Shown: positions 16,953-26,519, numbered from the stretch's first letter. The stretch: DNA of 64,000 bases from an uncultured Prevotella sp. (GCA_900315775.1 ONAJ01000015.1:1-64000), one strand, 5' to 3'. A program made the numbers and translations. Notes: generated by a model not told the origin, from the letters alone.

Positions 16953-17504
16953 TTATGCTTCTGCTGGAGCTTCCTCAGTCTCTACTGCTGGAGCCTCTTC
17001 AACTGCTGGAGCTGGAGCTGCCTCTTCCTTAACTGCTGGAGTTTCTTCCTTAGCAACTGGAGCATTAGCAGCAACTACCTTTACAGGAACCTTTACCTCT
17101 ACCTCTTTGTGGTAGTGTACTGTTGCCTCGTAGTCACCAACTACCTTAGCTTCGTGCATTGTGATGATCTTACGATCTACCTCAATACCCTTCTCAGCGA
17201 GTGCTGTAGCAACAGCTGCAGCGCCTACAGAACCGTAAAGCTGACCTGTTGCAGAAACGCGTGCAGCAATTTCGAGAGCAACGCCCTCGAGTGCCTTTGC
17301 CTTATCCTCAGCAGCAGCCTTGAGTGCTGCAAGCTTGTGAGCCTGCTGACGAAGGTTCTCTGCCAATACTTTCTTAGCGCTCTCTGAAGCGATAACACCT
17401 TTACCCTGTGGGATGAGGTAGTTACGTCCATAACCGCTCTTAACATTCACGATATCGTTCTTGTATCCCAGACCGATAATATCTTCTTTCAATATAATCT
17501 CCAT
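16953..17504 (-). CDS. rplI: Ribosomal protein bL9 with extended acidic tail, 183 aa
   Basis: The N-terminal domain MEIILKEDIIGLGYKNDIVN followed by VKSGYGRNYLIPQGKGVIAS is the L9 signature that binds 23S rRNA. A connecting helix (about 42-75) leads to the C-terminal domain (to about 147). Typical L9 ends near residue 150; here about 35 further residues of Ala, Glu, Pro and Val (for example KEETPAVKEEAAPAPAVEEA) form a low-complexity acidic tail. Third gene of the rpsF-rpsR-rplI operon. Confidence 0.95.
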   Translation of the reverse strand: MEIILKEDIIGLGYKNDIVNVKSGYGRNYLIPQGKGVIASESAKKVLAENLRQQAHKLAALKAAAEDKAKALEGVALEIAARVSATGQLYGSVGAAAVATALAEKGIEVDRKIITMHEAKVVGDYEATVHYHKEVEVKVPVKVVAANAPVAKEETPAVKEEAAPAPAVEEAPAVETEEAPAEA

Positions 17505-17522
17505 GATAAATTCTCCTTTCTT

Positions 17523-17789
17523 TTATTTCATCAAGTCGGTTACGTATGGAAGCAGAGCGATCTGGCGAGCACGCTTAACAGCCTGTGCTACACGGCGCTG
17601 ATACTTCAGTGATGTTCCAGTGATACGACGTGGAAGAATCTTACCCTGCTCGTTAAGGAACTTCTTCAGGAACTCAGGATCCTTGTAGTCGATATACTTA
17701 ATGCCACTCTTCTTGAAACGGCAATACTTCTTCTTCTTTGTATCAATAGAAGGAGCTGTCAAATAACGGATTTCTGATTGTTCTGCCAT
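17523..17789 (-). CDS. rpsR: Ribosomal protein bS18, 88 aa
   Basis: The 30S protein S18 binds S6 and the central domain of 16S rRNA. Visible family motifs are [38 protein letters not shown] and [17 protein letters not shown]. It lies 3 bases after rpsF and 18 bases before rplI. Confidence 0.96.
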   Translation of the reverse strand: MAEQSEIRYLTAPSIDTKKKKYCRFKKSGIKYIDYKDPEFLKKFLNEQGKILPRRITGTSLKYQRRVAQAVKRARQIALLPYVTDLMK

Positions 17790-17792
17790 GAT

Positions 17793-18137
17793 TTAAGCCT
17801 CCACTTTTTTACCAAGACGAGCACGACGCTTCTCAGCATACAGTGCAGCATACTTGTCGAGTTTAACAGTCATGAAACGGATAACTTTCTCGTCACGACG
17901 GAAAGCTGTTTCAATAGTACTAATCACTTCTGGCTCAGCATTGAACTCCATCAGGTAGTAGAAACCTGAAGTTTTCTTCTCAATCTGGTAAGCCAGTTTC
18001 TTCAATCCCCAGGCCTCTTCATTCACAATCTCTGCACCCTTATCGGTGAGAATCTTCTTGAATTTAGCGACCGTTTCCTTTGTCTGCTCATCAGACAAAA
18101 CGGGAGTCAAAATGAAAACGGTTTCGTATTTGTTCAT
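17793..18137 (-). CDS. rpsF: Ribosomal protein bS6, 114 aa
   Basis: [20 protein letters not shown] is the S6 N-terminus; the ferredoxin-like fold continues with [20 protein letters not shown] and [18 protein letters not shown]. First gene of the operon, with a TACCTTTG box at 18,185-18,192. Confidence 0.96.
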   Translation of the reverse strand: MNKYETVFILTPVLSDEQTKETVAKFKKILTDKGAEIVNEEAWGLKKLAYQIEKKTSGFYYLMEFNAEPEVISTIETAFRRDEKVIRFMTVKLDKYAALYAEKRRARLGKKVEA

Positions 18138-18184
18138 ACTTTTAAATGTTGATAAATAATTGATATTGTGCTAAAAAGCGGGTG

Positions 18185-18192
18185 CAAAGGTA
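18185..18192 (-). promoter_or_regulatory. Promoter -7 box of rpsF operon
   Basis: TACCTTTG on the minus strand lies 47 bases upstream of the rpsF ATG and immediately follows the terminator of the upstream crp-type gene. Confidence 0.6.
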
Positions 18193-18193
18193 C

Positions 18194-18246
18194 TAAAAAA
18201 TAGTGAATAGCGAGAATCCTCGGACAAAGATTTTCACTATTCACTA
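18194..18246 (-). terminator. Terminator of the lepA-crp unit
   Basis: An 18-base inverted repeat (18,201-18,218 with 18,229-18,246, two mismatches) is followed on the minus strand by TTTTTT. It lies 31 bases after the stop of the Crp-type gene and abuts the rpsF promoter. Confidence 0.72.
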
Positions 18247-18277
18247 AATATTTAACAACTCTTAACCTTGTAATTTG

Positions 18278-18871
18278 CTATAGGACTGTTGTTGACCTTA
18301 CTCTACTCAGCGTTTCGGGAGTCATCTGCAGATAGCTGGCTATATAAAGCAGAGGAGCTCGTAATGCTACCTGAGGTGAGAGTTTCAACATTCTGCGATA
18401 TCTGTTCTCGGCAGTCTCGAAGCGTACAAGGTCAGCATGTATCTGCGACTGTATCAGCGACTCCTCAAGAATCTTTCTATATAGAATCTGTATATTTACA
18501 TTATGTAGTGCCACCTCTTCGAGACGCTTCTTCGGGAGGTGATAGATAACTGTCGGCTCTAAAGCTTCCACCTGAAGATATGTGGGTTCTTCCTTGAAGA
18601 GGCTCTCTATGCACATCACAATATTGCCTTCATTGGCCATATGTTCTGTTACCTCTTTACCATTCTTGAAATAGAATTGTCTCACAAGTCCCTTCTCAAT
18701 GTACATTATACTCATACACTGTTCTCCCTCGCTGAGTATCATGTCTCCTTTACGATACTTCATAGGAACGAGGACGCTCTCCAATACGTCTAACTCGTCG
18801 TGAGTCATCGTACTGTACTTTCTTGCGAGCTCTCTTGCCACATCACGTGTCGTTGTTGCCGGTTCTTTCAT
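18278..18871 (-). CDS. Crp/Fnr family transcription regulator, 197 aa
   Basis: A cyclic-nucleotide-binding-like beta roll (about 25-120: YRKGDMILSEGEQCMSIMYI, KNGKEVTEHMANEGNIVMCI) is followed by a C-terminal helix and a winged-helix HTH (about 150-197, RYRRMLKLSPQVALRAPLLY, LQMTPETLSRVRS). The beta roll lacks an obvious FGE..L/RS cAMP site and has no Fnr-type cysteines, so the ligand is unknown. It lies 36 bases after lepA and is probably co-transcribed with it. Confidence 0.88.
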   Translation of the reverse strand: MKEPATTTRDVARELARKYSTMTHDELDVLESVLVPMKYRKGDMILSEGEQCMSIMYIEKGLVRQFYFKNGKEVTEHMANEGNIVMCIESLFKEEPTYLQVEALEPTVIYHLPKKRLEEVALHNVNIQILYRKILEESLIQSQIHADLVRFETAENRYRRMLKLSPQVALRAPLLYIASYLQMTPETLSRVRSTTVL

Positions 18872-18907
18872 TTGTTTTAGGTAGGATTTAAGATTAAGAT
18901 TTCATTT

Positions 18908-20689
18908 TTAGTCAAGCTTCAGCACAGCGAGGAATGCCTTCTGCGGCACCTCAACGTTACCTATTTGTTTCATACGTTTCTTTCCGCGCTTTTGCTTCTC
19001 GAGAAGTTTACGTTTTCGACTCACGTCGCCACCATAGCATTTTGCAGTAACGTCCTTGCGGACTTGCTTAACTGTCTCGCGTGCTATTATCTTTGCACCG
19101 ATAGCAGCCTGTATAGCTATGTCAAACTGCTGTCTTGGTATCAGTTCTTTCAGTTTCTCACACATCCTTCTTCCGAAGGTAACGGCATTATCTACATGCG
19201 TCAGCGTAGATAGTGCGTCAACGGGTTCTCCGTTGAGCAGGATGTCCAACTTTATAAGTTTCGACGGACGGAAACAGTCTATATGGTAATCAAATGAAGC
19301 ATAGCCCTTTGATATACTCTTCAACTTGTCGTAGAAGTCGATGACTATCTCTCCAAGTGGCAGCATGAAGTGCAGCTCCACACGATTTCCGCTAACATAT
19401 TCCTGTTTTATTAGTTCTCCGCGTTTGTCGAGACAAAGCTTCATGATTGGACCAATGAAGTTGGCATCAGTAATTATCGATGCACGGATATACGGTTCTT
19501 CTATGTGGTCTATCATGGTCTGGTCTGGCAGTCCGCTGGGGTTATGGACTTCTTTTTCCGCACCCTGCTTGTCGTAAACCATATACGACACGTTAGGCAC
19601 AGTAGTAATGACATCCATATCGAACTCTCTGTCAAGACGTTCCTGCACAATCTCCATATGCAGCAATCCCAGGAATCCGCATCTGAATCCGAAGCCTAAG
19701 GCGACAGACGACTCCGGCGAGAACGTTAATGACGCGTCATTCAGTTGCAGTTTCTCTAACGATGCTCGCAGGTTCTCGTAGTCTGTTGGATCAATAGGAT
19801 AAACGCCAGCGAAGACCATCGGCTTCACTTCCTGGAATCCTTCTATCGCCTTTGAACAAGGAGTAGCTACGTGGGTGATAGTATCTCCCACCTTCACTTC
19901 CTTGGAGTCTTTTATACCACTTATAATATATCCAACGTCACCTGTTGACAACTGTTGACGAGGTATCATGTCCATCTTCAGGACGCCTATCTCGTCGGCA
20001 TCATATTCCATTCCAGTATTAAAGAATTTCACTTTGTCGCCCTTGCGAATAGTTCCGTTCTCAATCTTGAAATATGCAATGATTCCTCTAAATGAGTTGA
20101 ACACCGAGTCGAAAATCAATGCCTGTAGAGGTGCTTCAGGGTCGCCCTGCGGATGAGGTATGCGCTCTACTACAGCACGAAGAATGTCCTCAACACCTTC
20201 ACCCGTCTTTCCGCTGGCACGAATAATGTCCTTCCTATCGCAGCCAATAAGCTCTACTATTTCATCTTCTACCTCGTCGGGCATAGCGCTGGGCATATCA
20301 ATCTTGTTGATAACGGGTATTATCTCCAGGTCATGATCTATCGCCATATAGAGGTTTGATATCGTCTGTGCCTGCACACCCTGTGTGGCATCAACGACGA
20401 GCAGCGCTCCTTCGCAAGCTGCGATAGAACGCGACACCTCGTAGGAGAAGTCCACGTGTCCCGGGGTGTCAATGAGGTTCAGTATATATTTTTCTCCTTC
20501 GTATTCATACTCCATCTGGATAGCGTGACTCTTAATCGTTATGCCGCGCTCCTTCTCAAGGTCCATATCGTCAAGCATCTGCCCTTCAGTAACCTGAATG
20601 GTCTTCGTATGCTCCAACAATCTGTCGGCAAGAGTTGACTTTCCGTGGTCTATGTGAGCAATGATACAAAAGTTTCTTATATGTTGCAT
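18908..20689 (-). CDS. lepA: Elongation factor 4 (LepA), 593 aa
   Basis: Ribosome-bound GTPase that back-translocates or assists initiation. G-domain motifs: [50 protein letters not shown]. The LepA-specific C-terminal domain includes [20 protein letters not shown] and ends [20 protein letters not shown]. Start set at ATG 20,689 ([19 protein letters not shown]); the in-frame ATG at 20,737 lies upstream of the promoter box at 20,717-20,724. Confidence 0.96.
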   Translation of the reverse strand: MQHIRNFCIIAHIDHGKSTLADRLLEHTKTIQVTEGQMLDDMDLEKERGITIKSHAIQMEYEYEGEKYILNLIDTPGHVDFSYEVSRSIAACEGALLVVDATQGVQAQTISNLYMAIDHDLEIIPVINKIDMPSAMPDEVEDEIVELIGCDRKDIIRASGKTGEGVEDILRAVVERIPHPQGDPEAPLQALIFDSVFNSFRGIIAYFKIENGTIRKGDKVKFFNTGMEYDADEIGVLKMDMIPRQQLSTGDVGYIISGIKDSKEVKVGDTITHVATPCSKAIEGFQEVKPMVFAGVYPIDPTDYENLRASLEKLQLNDASLTFSPESSVALGFGFRCGFLGLLHMEIVQERLDREFDMDVITTVPNVSYMVYDKQGAEKEVHNPSGLPDQTMIDHIEEPYIRASIITDANFIGPIMKLCLDKRGELIKQEYVSGNRVELHFMLPLGEIVIDFYDKLKSISKGYASFDYHIDCFRPSKLIKLDILLNGEPVDALSTLTHVDNAVTFGRRMCEKLKELIPRQQFDIAIQAAIGAKIIARETVKQVRKDVTAKCYGGDVSRKRKLLEKQKRGKKRMKQIGNVEVPQKAFLAVLKLD

Positions 20690-20716
20690 TATAGTATTAT
20701 ATCTTTTTTTAAAGTG

Positions 20717-20724
20717 CAAAAATA
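20717..20724 (-). promoter_or_regulatory. Promoter -7 box of lepA
   Basis: TATTTTTG on the minus strand, 27 bases before the lepA start. Confidence 0.5.
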
Positions 20725-20787
20725 CAAAAAAATCCATTTTATTCGATAATAATTATCATTTTTTTGCTATTTTCCGCATTTTTTCTT

Positions 20788-20795
20788 TAATTTTG
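20788..20795 (+). promoter_or_regulatory. Promoter -7 box, 5 bases before the lipoprotein ATG
   Basis: TAATTTTG is followed by CATCC and ATG at 20,801; a leaderless mRNA is predicted. Confidence 0.6.
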
Positions 20796-20800
20796 CATCC

Positions 20801-21193
20801 ATGAAGAAGACTCACATTATACTCTTTGCGCTCTTTGCGCTTGTTTCTTGTCAGGAAAGTATTGACAAGCGTCTGGCACGTGAAGCTGAAGATTACACCC
20901 GTAAAAACTGTCCCGTTACGGTTGGCGACAACATTGTCAACGACAGTATGACATACGACAGCAGCAATAAGACGGTGTGCTATCACTATACTTTGTCGGG
21001 CATCCTCGACACCACATTTACCGAGGAACAGAAGAAGCAAGTTGGCCAGAAGATGATAGAAGGACTTCGTAACGCTACTAATTTAAATATGTATAAGGAG
21101 AATAACATCTCCTTCAGCTACATCTACCACTCTTTGAAGGACAAAAACAAAATAGTCTTCGAACGCACATTCACGTCCAAAGACTATAAGTAA
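20801..21193 (+). CDS. Small hypothetical lipoprotein, 130 aa
   Basis: MKKTHIILFALFALVSCQES is a lipoprotein signal with Cys17. The mature part is about 113 residues, with REAEDYTRKNCPVTVGDNIV and a pattern of short strands (TVCYHYTLSGILDTTFTEEQ), and one further Cys pair (Cys37 and Cys64 region). I do not recognise the family. It is a single gene, divergent from lepA and convergent with yebC. Confidence 0.8.
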   Translation: MKKTHIILFALFALVSCQESIDKRLAREAEDYTRKNCPVTVGDNIVNDSMTYDSSNKTVCYHYTLSGILDTTFTEEQKKQVGQKMIEGLRNATNLNMYKENNISFSYIYHSLKDKNKIVFERTFTSKDYK

Positions 21194-21213
21194 TTCTAAA
21201 AGATATCGTCTCT

Positions 21214-21942
21214 TTAGATTTCAGGCTTCATGTTTGTGTAAACAGTCTGCACATCGTCGAAGTCTTCAAGTTTCTCGACCATCTTGTCGATAGTCTCGCG
21301 CTGCTCAGGAGTAACGTCCTTCAGGTCGTTAGGAATATATGTAAACTCTGCTCCTGTCACCTCGAAACCATTCTCCTCAAGGTGTTTCTGTATTTCTCCG
21401 AAACTCTTAGGATCACCGTAGATGGTTATTGAGTTCTCCTCCTCATCCTCGTCAAACTCGTCTTCTACTCCGTAGTCTATGAGGTCAAGAATCAGCTCAT
21501 CCATATCCAGTCCGTCCTTCTTCTTGAAGGTAAAGACACTCTTGTGGTCGAAGAGGAACGCTAAAGAGCCCTGTGTACCAAGGTTTCCGTTAAACTTATT
21601 AAACACCGAACGCACGTCACCTACAGTACGTGTGGTGTTGTCGGTCAAAGTGTCAACAAAGACAGCTATTCCGTGAGGACCATATCCCTCGTAGGTTACT
21701 TCCTTATAATCGCTTTGGTCTTTACCCATCGCATTCTTGATAGCGCGCTCGATGTTGTCCTTAGGCATATTCTCGCGCTTTGCGTTAGCGATGATTGCAC
21801 GGAGTGTTGGATTCATGTCTGGATCGGGACCGCCAGCCTTTACTGCTATGGCTATCTGCTTACCTATCTTCGTGAAGGTTTTAGCCATGTGTCCCCATCT
21901 CTTCAGCTTTGCAGCTTTACGATATTCAAATGCTCTTCCCAT
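21214..21942 (-). CDS. yebC: YebC/PmpR family protein, 242 aa
   Basis: MGRAFEYRKAAKLKRWGHMA and KTFTKIGKQIAIAVKAGGPD are the YebC N-terminal motifs, with DNIERAIKNAMGKD and YEGYGPHGIAVFVDTLTDN downstream. The family includes DNA-binding regulators and factors that help ribosomes through difficult (polyproline) stretches. Three domains fill the 242 residues, with an acidic insertion DEFDEDEEENSIT. It lies 37 bases after pheT, so translation-related co-expression is likely. Confidence 0.92.
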   Translation of the reverse strand: MGRAFEYRKAAKLKRWGHMAKTFTKIGKQIAIAVKAGGPDPDMNPTLRAIIANAKRENMPKDNIERAIKNAMGKDQSDYKEVTYEGYGPHGIAVFVDTLTDNTTRTVGDVRSVFNKFNGNLGTQGSLAFLFDHKSVFTFKKKDGLDMDELILDLIDYGVEDEFDEDEEENSITIYGDPKSFGEIQKHLEENGFEVTGAEFTYIPNDLKDVTPEQRETIDKMVEKLEDFDDVQTVYTNMKPEI

Positions 21943-21985
21943 ATTATTTAATTCATAATTAATAATTCATAATGCATAATTAACG
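21943..21985. repeat. AATTCAT-type A/T heptamer repeat between pheT and yebC
   Basis: Imperfect ATAATTC/ATAATGC units fill the pheT-yebC spacer and extend a few bases into the pheT stop region. It is the same unit as at 7,803-7,845. Confidence 0.55.
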
Positions 21986-24442
21986 AAGCTCGGCATTGAG
22001 CTGTTTCTTCAACTGGGCAATAATCTTCTGCATAATAGCATCTATCTGCTTGTCGTTAAGTGTGTGCTGTTCGTCTTGCAGTATGAAGTTAACAGCGTAG
22101 CTCTTCTTGCCTTCCGGCAGGTTCTTTCCTTCGTAAACGTCGAAGAGCTCTACATTCTTCAGCAGCTTCTTCTCACACTGATAAGCTATCTGCTCTACCT
22201 GCGCAAACTCTACCTGCTTGTCTATGAGGAGTGCGAGGTCGCGACTTACCGAAGGATATTTGCTAACTTCCTTGTAAAGCACCTTAGACTTTCTCACAGC
22301 CTTCATCAGTTGCGTCCAGTTTACGTCGGCAAAGAATACCTCATTGTCTATTCCTGCCTGGTGTTGCAGTTTCTTGCTTACAACGCCCATCTCGACCAGA
22401 AGTTTTCCGCCACGTGTCTCAACGGCGATAGACTTCGAGAATATGTTGTTGTCGCCATCCTTGAAGACGACTGTTCCCATCTGCAGTCCTACACGACTGA
22501 GGATATTCATCACATATGCCTTCAGTTCATAGAACGAGCTCTGTTCATCAGGATGTATCCACGAGCCTGTGATTCGTTTTCCTGTTACCCAAAGACCAAG
22601 ATGTGTCTCTTCCTTATAGGCATTCATCGGATTCTCGTCGTCTTTGCGCTCTGGACTATAGATATAGGTATTTCCGAATTCAAAGAATTTCAGGTTCGGG
22701 TTCTTACGATTAGCATTGTGGGCAATACTCTCAAGACCTCCGAAGAGTATAGACTGTCGCATAACATTGAGGTCGCTTGACAGCGGATTCATTATGCGTA
22801 CAACATTCTCCTCCTTATAATGATTCAACTCTTTGTAGTAAGCCTCTTTTGTCAACGAGTTATTGAGAATCTCATTGAAGCCGGCACCTACAAGCTGTTC
22901 GCCTACAAGGTTCTCCAACTGATGACTTACATCAACGTCGCTCTTGTCAACCAGCGAAGACTTCAGTTGTGTAGGAATCTCCACATTATTATATCCATAT
23001 ACGCGAAGGATGTCCTCAACAACGTCACAAGGGCGCTGAACATCAACTCTGAAAGCAGGAACAAGCAGCTCAAGTCCTTCAGCATCCTCACGTTCTATCT
23101 TCATGTCAAGTGAGGTTACGATATTGCGAATTGTCTCTACCGGCAACTCCTTGCCTATCAGTGAATTTACATAGTCGTATTTCAACGAAACCTTGAAGTC
23201 AGGAAGCGGATTAGGATAAACATCTTTTATCTGCATCGACACCTTGCCGCCAGCCAGTTCCTTACAAAGTATTGCAGCCTGTTTCAGAGCGTATATTACT
23301 CCGTTCGGATCGATACCACGCTCAAAGCGGAAGCTGGCATCGGTGCTCAGTCCGTGACGACGTGCACTCTTGCGAATCCATGTTGGGTGGAAGTAAGCAC
23401 TCTCGAGAACCACGTTGCGGGTTGTATCGTATGTACCGCTACCCTTTCCGCCAAACACACCAGCTATACACATAGGCTCTTCGGCGTTACATATAGCGAG
23501 GTCACGCTCCGACAGCTTATGCTCTTCTCCATCGAGAGTTACGAAAGGTGTTCCCTCGGGCATCGTCTTTACCACAATCTTATGACCTTTAACCATATCG
23601 GCATCAAAGCAGTGTAGCGGCTGACCGTATGCCATCATAATGTAGTTTGTAATATCAACGATATTGTTTATCGGACGCAAACCGATAGTGTTGAGTTTGG
23701 TCTTCAACCATTCAGGACTCTCCTTTACGTCGCAGCCTGTAATGCTTACGCAAGCATAGCGCTTGCAAGCCTCGTTGTTTACAATCTCTACATCTACAGG
23801 CAACTCTTCGTTATCTACCTGGAACGCATCGCATGAAGGACGATGGAGACTCGTCTTGTAGCCGTTCTGTTTCAGCCAGGCATAGAGGTCGCGGGCAACA
23901 CCCCAGTGCGACAGAGCGTCAGCACGGTTTGCTGTGATATCTACCTCTATGAGCCAGTCGCTCTCAAGATTATAATACTCTGCTGCAGGCTGTCCTACGG
24001 GAGCATCCTCGGGGAGTACGATGATACCGTCGTGACTTGTGCCGACACCAATCTCGTCTTCTGCACAAATCATTCCGAAACTCTCTACTCCACGCAGTTT
24101 CGACTTCTTTATCTGGAACTCCTTGTCGCCGTCGTACAATACACATCCTAAGTCGGCAACAATAACTTTCTGTCCTGCAACCACGTTAGGAGCGCCACAT
24201 ACTATCTGCGATGGTGTCTCGCGTCCCAAGTCCACTGTTGTAACGTGCAGATGGTCCGAGTCAGGATGCTGCTCGCATGTAAGCACCTTACCTACATACA
24301 AACCCTTTAAACCACCACGTATGCTCTGAACCTCCTCCAAGGCATCCACCTCGAGTCCTTCTGACGTCAGGGCATCACAAACCTCCTGTGGCGACAGTTC
24401 GAAGTCAACGTATTCCTTCAACCATTTATAACTGATATTCAT
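21980..24442 (-). CDS. pheT: Phenylalanyl-tRNA synthetase beta subunit, 820 aa
   Basis: Charges tRNA-Phe together with PheS. Domain order: MNISYKWLKEYVDFELSPQE, an EMAP-like tRNA-binding domain (about 40-150, HPDSDHLHVTTVDLG), B3/B4 editing domain (about 205-400), B5 domain (about 405-480), the catalytic-like core (about 490-700) and a C-terminal FDX-ACB anticodon-binding domain (about 725-820, KYPSVSRDLALLIDKQVEFA). Length is typical. pheS is not in the window. A TTTG-N20-TAACTTTG promoter precedes it. Confidence 0.95.
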   Translation of the reverse strand: MNISYKWLKEYVDFELSPQEVCDALTSEGLEVDALEEVQSIRGGLKGLYVGKVLTCEQHPDSDHLHVTTVDLGRETPSQIVCGAPNVVAGQKVIVADLGCVLYDGDKEFQIKKSKLRGVESFGMICAEDEIGVGTSHDGIIVLPEDAPVGQPAAEYYNLESDWLIEVDITANRADALSHWGVARDLYAWLKQNGYKTSLHRPSCDAFQVDNEELPVDVEIVNNEACKRYACVSITGCDVKESPEWLKTKLNTIGLRPINNIVDITNYIMMAYGQPLHCFDADMVKGHKIVVKTMPEGTPFVTLDGEEHKLSERDLAICNAEEPMCIAGVFGGKGSGTYDTTRNVVLESAYFHPTWIRKSARRHGLSTDASFRFERGIDPNGVIYALKQAAILCKELAGGKVSMQIKDVYPNPLPDFKVSLKYDYVNSLIGKELPVETIRNIVTSLDMKIEREDAEGLELLVPAFRVDVQRPCDVVEDILRVYGYNNVEIPTQLKSSLVDKSDVDVSHQLENLVGEQLVGAGFNEILNNSLTKEAYYKELNHYKEENVVRIMNPLSSDLNVMRQSILFGGLESIAHNANRKNPNLKFFEFGNTYIYSPERKDDENPMNAYKEETHLGLWVTGKRITGSWIHPDEQSSFYELKAYVMNILSRVGLQMGTVVFKDGDNNIFSKSIAVETRGGKLLVEMGVVSKKLQHQAGIDNEVFFADVNWTQLMKAVRKSKVLYKEVSKYPSVSRDLALLIDKQVEFAQVEQIAYQCEKKLLKNVELFDVYEGKNLPEGKKSYAVNFILQDEQHTLNDKQIDAIMQKIIAQLKKQLNAELR

Positions 24443-24486
24443 ATACTTACGAATTAATGCTTTCTACGTTTTTTCAATAACGGGTG

Positions 24487-24518
24487 CAAAGTTATAAAAA
24501 AGTAGTCATAATAGCAAA
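24487..24518 (-). promoter_or_regulatory. Promoter of pheT
   Basis: Minus strand: TTTG at 24,518-24,515 and TAACTTTG at 24,494-24,487, spaced by 20 bases, about 45 bases upstream of the pheT ATG. Confidence 0.7.
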
Positions 24519-24644
24519 TTTTTGTTTTTATTTATGCAATAAAATCATTAAAAGATTGTTTTCTACATCACAACTATTATATATAATAATGTTAAAGTTG
24601 TTAAAAAACAAGGCTTCGGAATAACAACGTATTGGAATTTTAAG

Positions 24645-24652
24645 TAACTTTG
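24645..24652 (+). promoter_or_regulatory. Promoter -7 box of rpoD
   Basis: TAACTTTG lies 73 bases before the rpoD ATG. The rest of the 24,519-24,644 spacer is A/T-rich, with an ACAACT...AGTTGT inverted repeat around 24,571-24,601; I see no gene in it. Confidence 0.5.
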
Positions 24653-24725
24653 CACCACTTTTGCATGTAAAATAAGTATTATTTGACTGATATTCAGCCT
24701 ATTAACAATTGTTATTAAGGGAAAG

Positions 24726-25598
24726 ATGAGACAATTAAAAATTCAGAAAAGTATCACAAACCGCTCCAGCGAAGCGCTCGACAAGTATCTTGTTGAGATT
24801 GGTCGTGCACCACTTATTTCTATTGACGAGGAAATTGAACTCGCGCAGAAAATAAAAAAAGGTGGTCCCGAAGGAGAACGCGCAAAGGACAAACTCGTAA
24901 CTGCCAATCTTCGTTTCGTTGTCAGTGTTGCCAAGCAGTACCAGCATCAGGGTCTTACCCTCACCGACCTCATTGATGAAGGAAACATCGGACTTATCAA
25001 GGCAGCACAGAAGTTTGATGAGACACGTGGATTTAAGTTCATCTCCTATGCCGTATGGTGGATTCGTCAGAGTATTCTCCAGGCTATAGCCGAGCAGAGC
25101 AGAATTGTTCGCCTGCCCCTTAACCAGGTTGGTTCACTCAACAAGATTAATCACGAGATTAACCGTTTCGAGCAGGAGAACCAGCGTCATCCCTCAGTAT
25201 CAGAGCTTTCTGAAGCAACAAACATCGACGAGGACAAGATTGGACAGAGCCTTGCTGCCGACGGACATCATATCAGCATTGACGCCCCCTTCCAGGATGG
25301 CGAAGACAACTGTATGCTCGACGTGATGCCTTCCGGCGACGATTCTCGTGCAGACCGTCAGGTAGATCATGAGAGTATGGCACAGGAACTCGACAACGTG
25401 CTCCGCAAGGTACTCCGTGACCGTGAGCTCGTTATCATCAAGGCATGTTTCGGCATCGGTGAACCCGAGATGGGTCTCGAGGAAATTGGCGACAAGCTGA
25501 ACCTCACCCGCGAGCGTGTTCGTCAGATTCGCGAAAAGAGTATCAGCAAACTTCGCGACAGCGGAAATGCCAAAATCCTCATGAAATACCTCGGATAG
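24726..25598 (+). CDS. rpoD: Primary RNA polymerase sigma factor (short RpoD), 290 aa
   Basis: This is the Bacteroidetes housekeeping sigma factor (sigma-ABfr), which recognises the TTTG/TAnnTTTG promoters found throughout this window. It lacks region 1.1 and is only 290 residues. Seen: region 1.2 (ALDKYLVEIGRAPLISIDEE), region 2 (LRFVVSVAKQYQHQGLTLTD, DEGNIGLIKAAQKFD, FKFISYAVWWIRQSI), region 3 (HEINRFEQENQRHPSVSELS) and region 4 with the -35-reading HTH (LTRERVRQIREKSISKLRDS). The last 24 codons recur in diverged form at 26,520-26,591. Confidence 0.96.
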   Translation: MRQLKIQKSITNRSSEALDKYLVEIGRAPLISIDEEIELAQKIKKGGPEGERAKDKLVTANLRFVVSVAKQYQHQGLTLTDLIDEGNIGLIKAAQKFDETRGFKFISYAVWWIRQSILQAIAEQSRIVRLPLNQVGSLNKINHEINRFEQENQRHPSVSELSEATNIDEDKIGQSLAADGHHISIDAPFQDGEDNCMLDVMPSGDDSRADRQVDHESMAQELDNVLRKVLRDRELVIIKACFGIGEPEMGLEEIGDKLNLTRERVRQIREKSISKLRDSGNAKILMKYLG

Positions 25599-25812
25599 TA
25601 TTACAATACATTTATCACCGCCATCTCCGGCTTTATGTTGGCAGGCCTCGTCATTCAAGATGCCGTCGGATGAGGATCAACACTTCGAATACCGTTAAGC
25701 CAGTTCTATGGTATTGTCTTCGTTTAAGAAACTCAATAAAGAGATGTCACTCACCTGTCCCCTGTCATGTTTGAAATACTTAGGATAAATTCGTCAATAA
25801 GACATAAAAAAG
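25599..25812 (+). other. Scarred rpoD-downstream spacer with a short rpoD-end copy
   Basis: No intact gene is seen. Directly after the rpoD stop an in-frame 24-residue hydrophobic stretch (FITAISGFMLAGLVIQDAVG) ends in TGA and may be a remnant of a membrane-protein gene. At 25,772-25,793 TGAAATACTTAGGATAAATT resembles the last codons of rpoD (KYLG-stop) and the longer copy at 26,574-26,596. Confidence 0.45.
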
Positions 25813-25850
25813 GAACGCCGGACGCAGTAATGCATCCGACGCTCTTTTTA
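25805..25850. terminator. Bidirectional terminator between rpoD and a lipoprotein gene
   Basis: A 14-bp stem with three G-U-type pairs (25,813-25,826 with 25,831-25,844) and a GTAA loop is flanked by A-run on the left and TTTTT on the right, so it can end transcripts from both sides. Confidence 0.75.
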
Positions 25851-25871
25851 TTACCCTCCGTCAACAGTCAA

Positions 25872-26339
25872 CTATTGACGCTGCGAAGCCTGATACATAG
25901 CCTCCCAGGCTGCAATCTTAGCAGCATCGTCAGTAGAGCTAACGCGCTTCAACTGCATCGACTGACCCTCTCCGTCAACAGAGTACGAAATCCTCATCGT
26001 GTTGCCACTGATAGCATATGAAGCGTTGGAGAATGGAGCACTGCCACCAATATGAATGCGGTTGCCTTCCACCGTGAGATCACCACTATGGATACTCTTT
26101 CTGACTACGTTATCTCTTACATGATACTCAACATTCTTCCAAGTATTTACAGTAAGCTCAACATAGCCAAATCCGTCCTGCTGGTCAAATATTATCCAAT
26201 CGCCAACGTAGTCGTAAGAAGTCTCACCGCCACCGTTGCCGCCACCGTTAGTCGTTTTGTCATCATCGCCACATGCTGCCAAGCCAAAAGACATCGCTGC
26301 TACGATGAACATCATTGCATAGAATTTCATTGTCTTCAT
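25872..26339 (-). CDS. Hypothetical lipoprotein, 155 aa
   Basis: The signal ends in SFGLAACGDDD (Cys23), followed by a Gly/Asn-rich linker (NGGGNGGGE) typical of surface-bound Bacteroidetes lipoproteins. The mature domain (about 42-135) has alternating strands (YVGDWIIFDQQDGFGYVELT, NRIHIGGSAPFSN) like lipocalin-type or copper-resistance NlpE-like small barrels; the family is not recognised. ATG at 26,339 or 26,330 could start it. It sits between two copies of the rpoD 3' end and may be cargo of an inserted segment. Confidence 0.75.
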   Translation of the reverse strand: MKTMKFYAMMFIVAAMSFGLAACGDDDKTTNGGGNGGGETSYDYVGDWIIFDQQDGFGYVELTVNTWKNVEYHVRDNVVRKSIHSGDLTVEGNRIHIGGSAPFSNASYAISGNTMRISYSVDGEGQSMQLKRVSSTDDAAKIAAWEAMYQASQRQ

Positions 26340-26390
26340 AATCCGTATTTTTTTTCATTAGGTTAATAATCAATTTAACACTTTCCGCTG

Positions 26391-26398
26391 CAAATATA
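26391..26398 (-). promoter_or_regulatory. Promoter -7 box of the lipoprotein gene
   Basis: TATATTTG on the minus strand lies 51 bases upstream of the lipoprotein ATG. Confidence 0.45.
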
Positions 26399-26519
26399 TG
26401 GATTATTTCTCGAACTTACAAGAAAAATAACAAAAAATCTTCAAAATCACCAAAAATATGACAAAAGCCGCAGTATCTGATTAGGGATTTCTGAGGGAAA
26501 GTGATGGCTACAACAGAGA

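Noticed and set aside
25599-25812. Small membrane protein gene directly after rpoD
   Set aside because: Only 24 hydrophobic codons remain in frame with the rpoD stop, with no start codon or promoter; at most a remnant.
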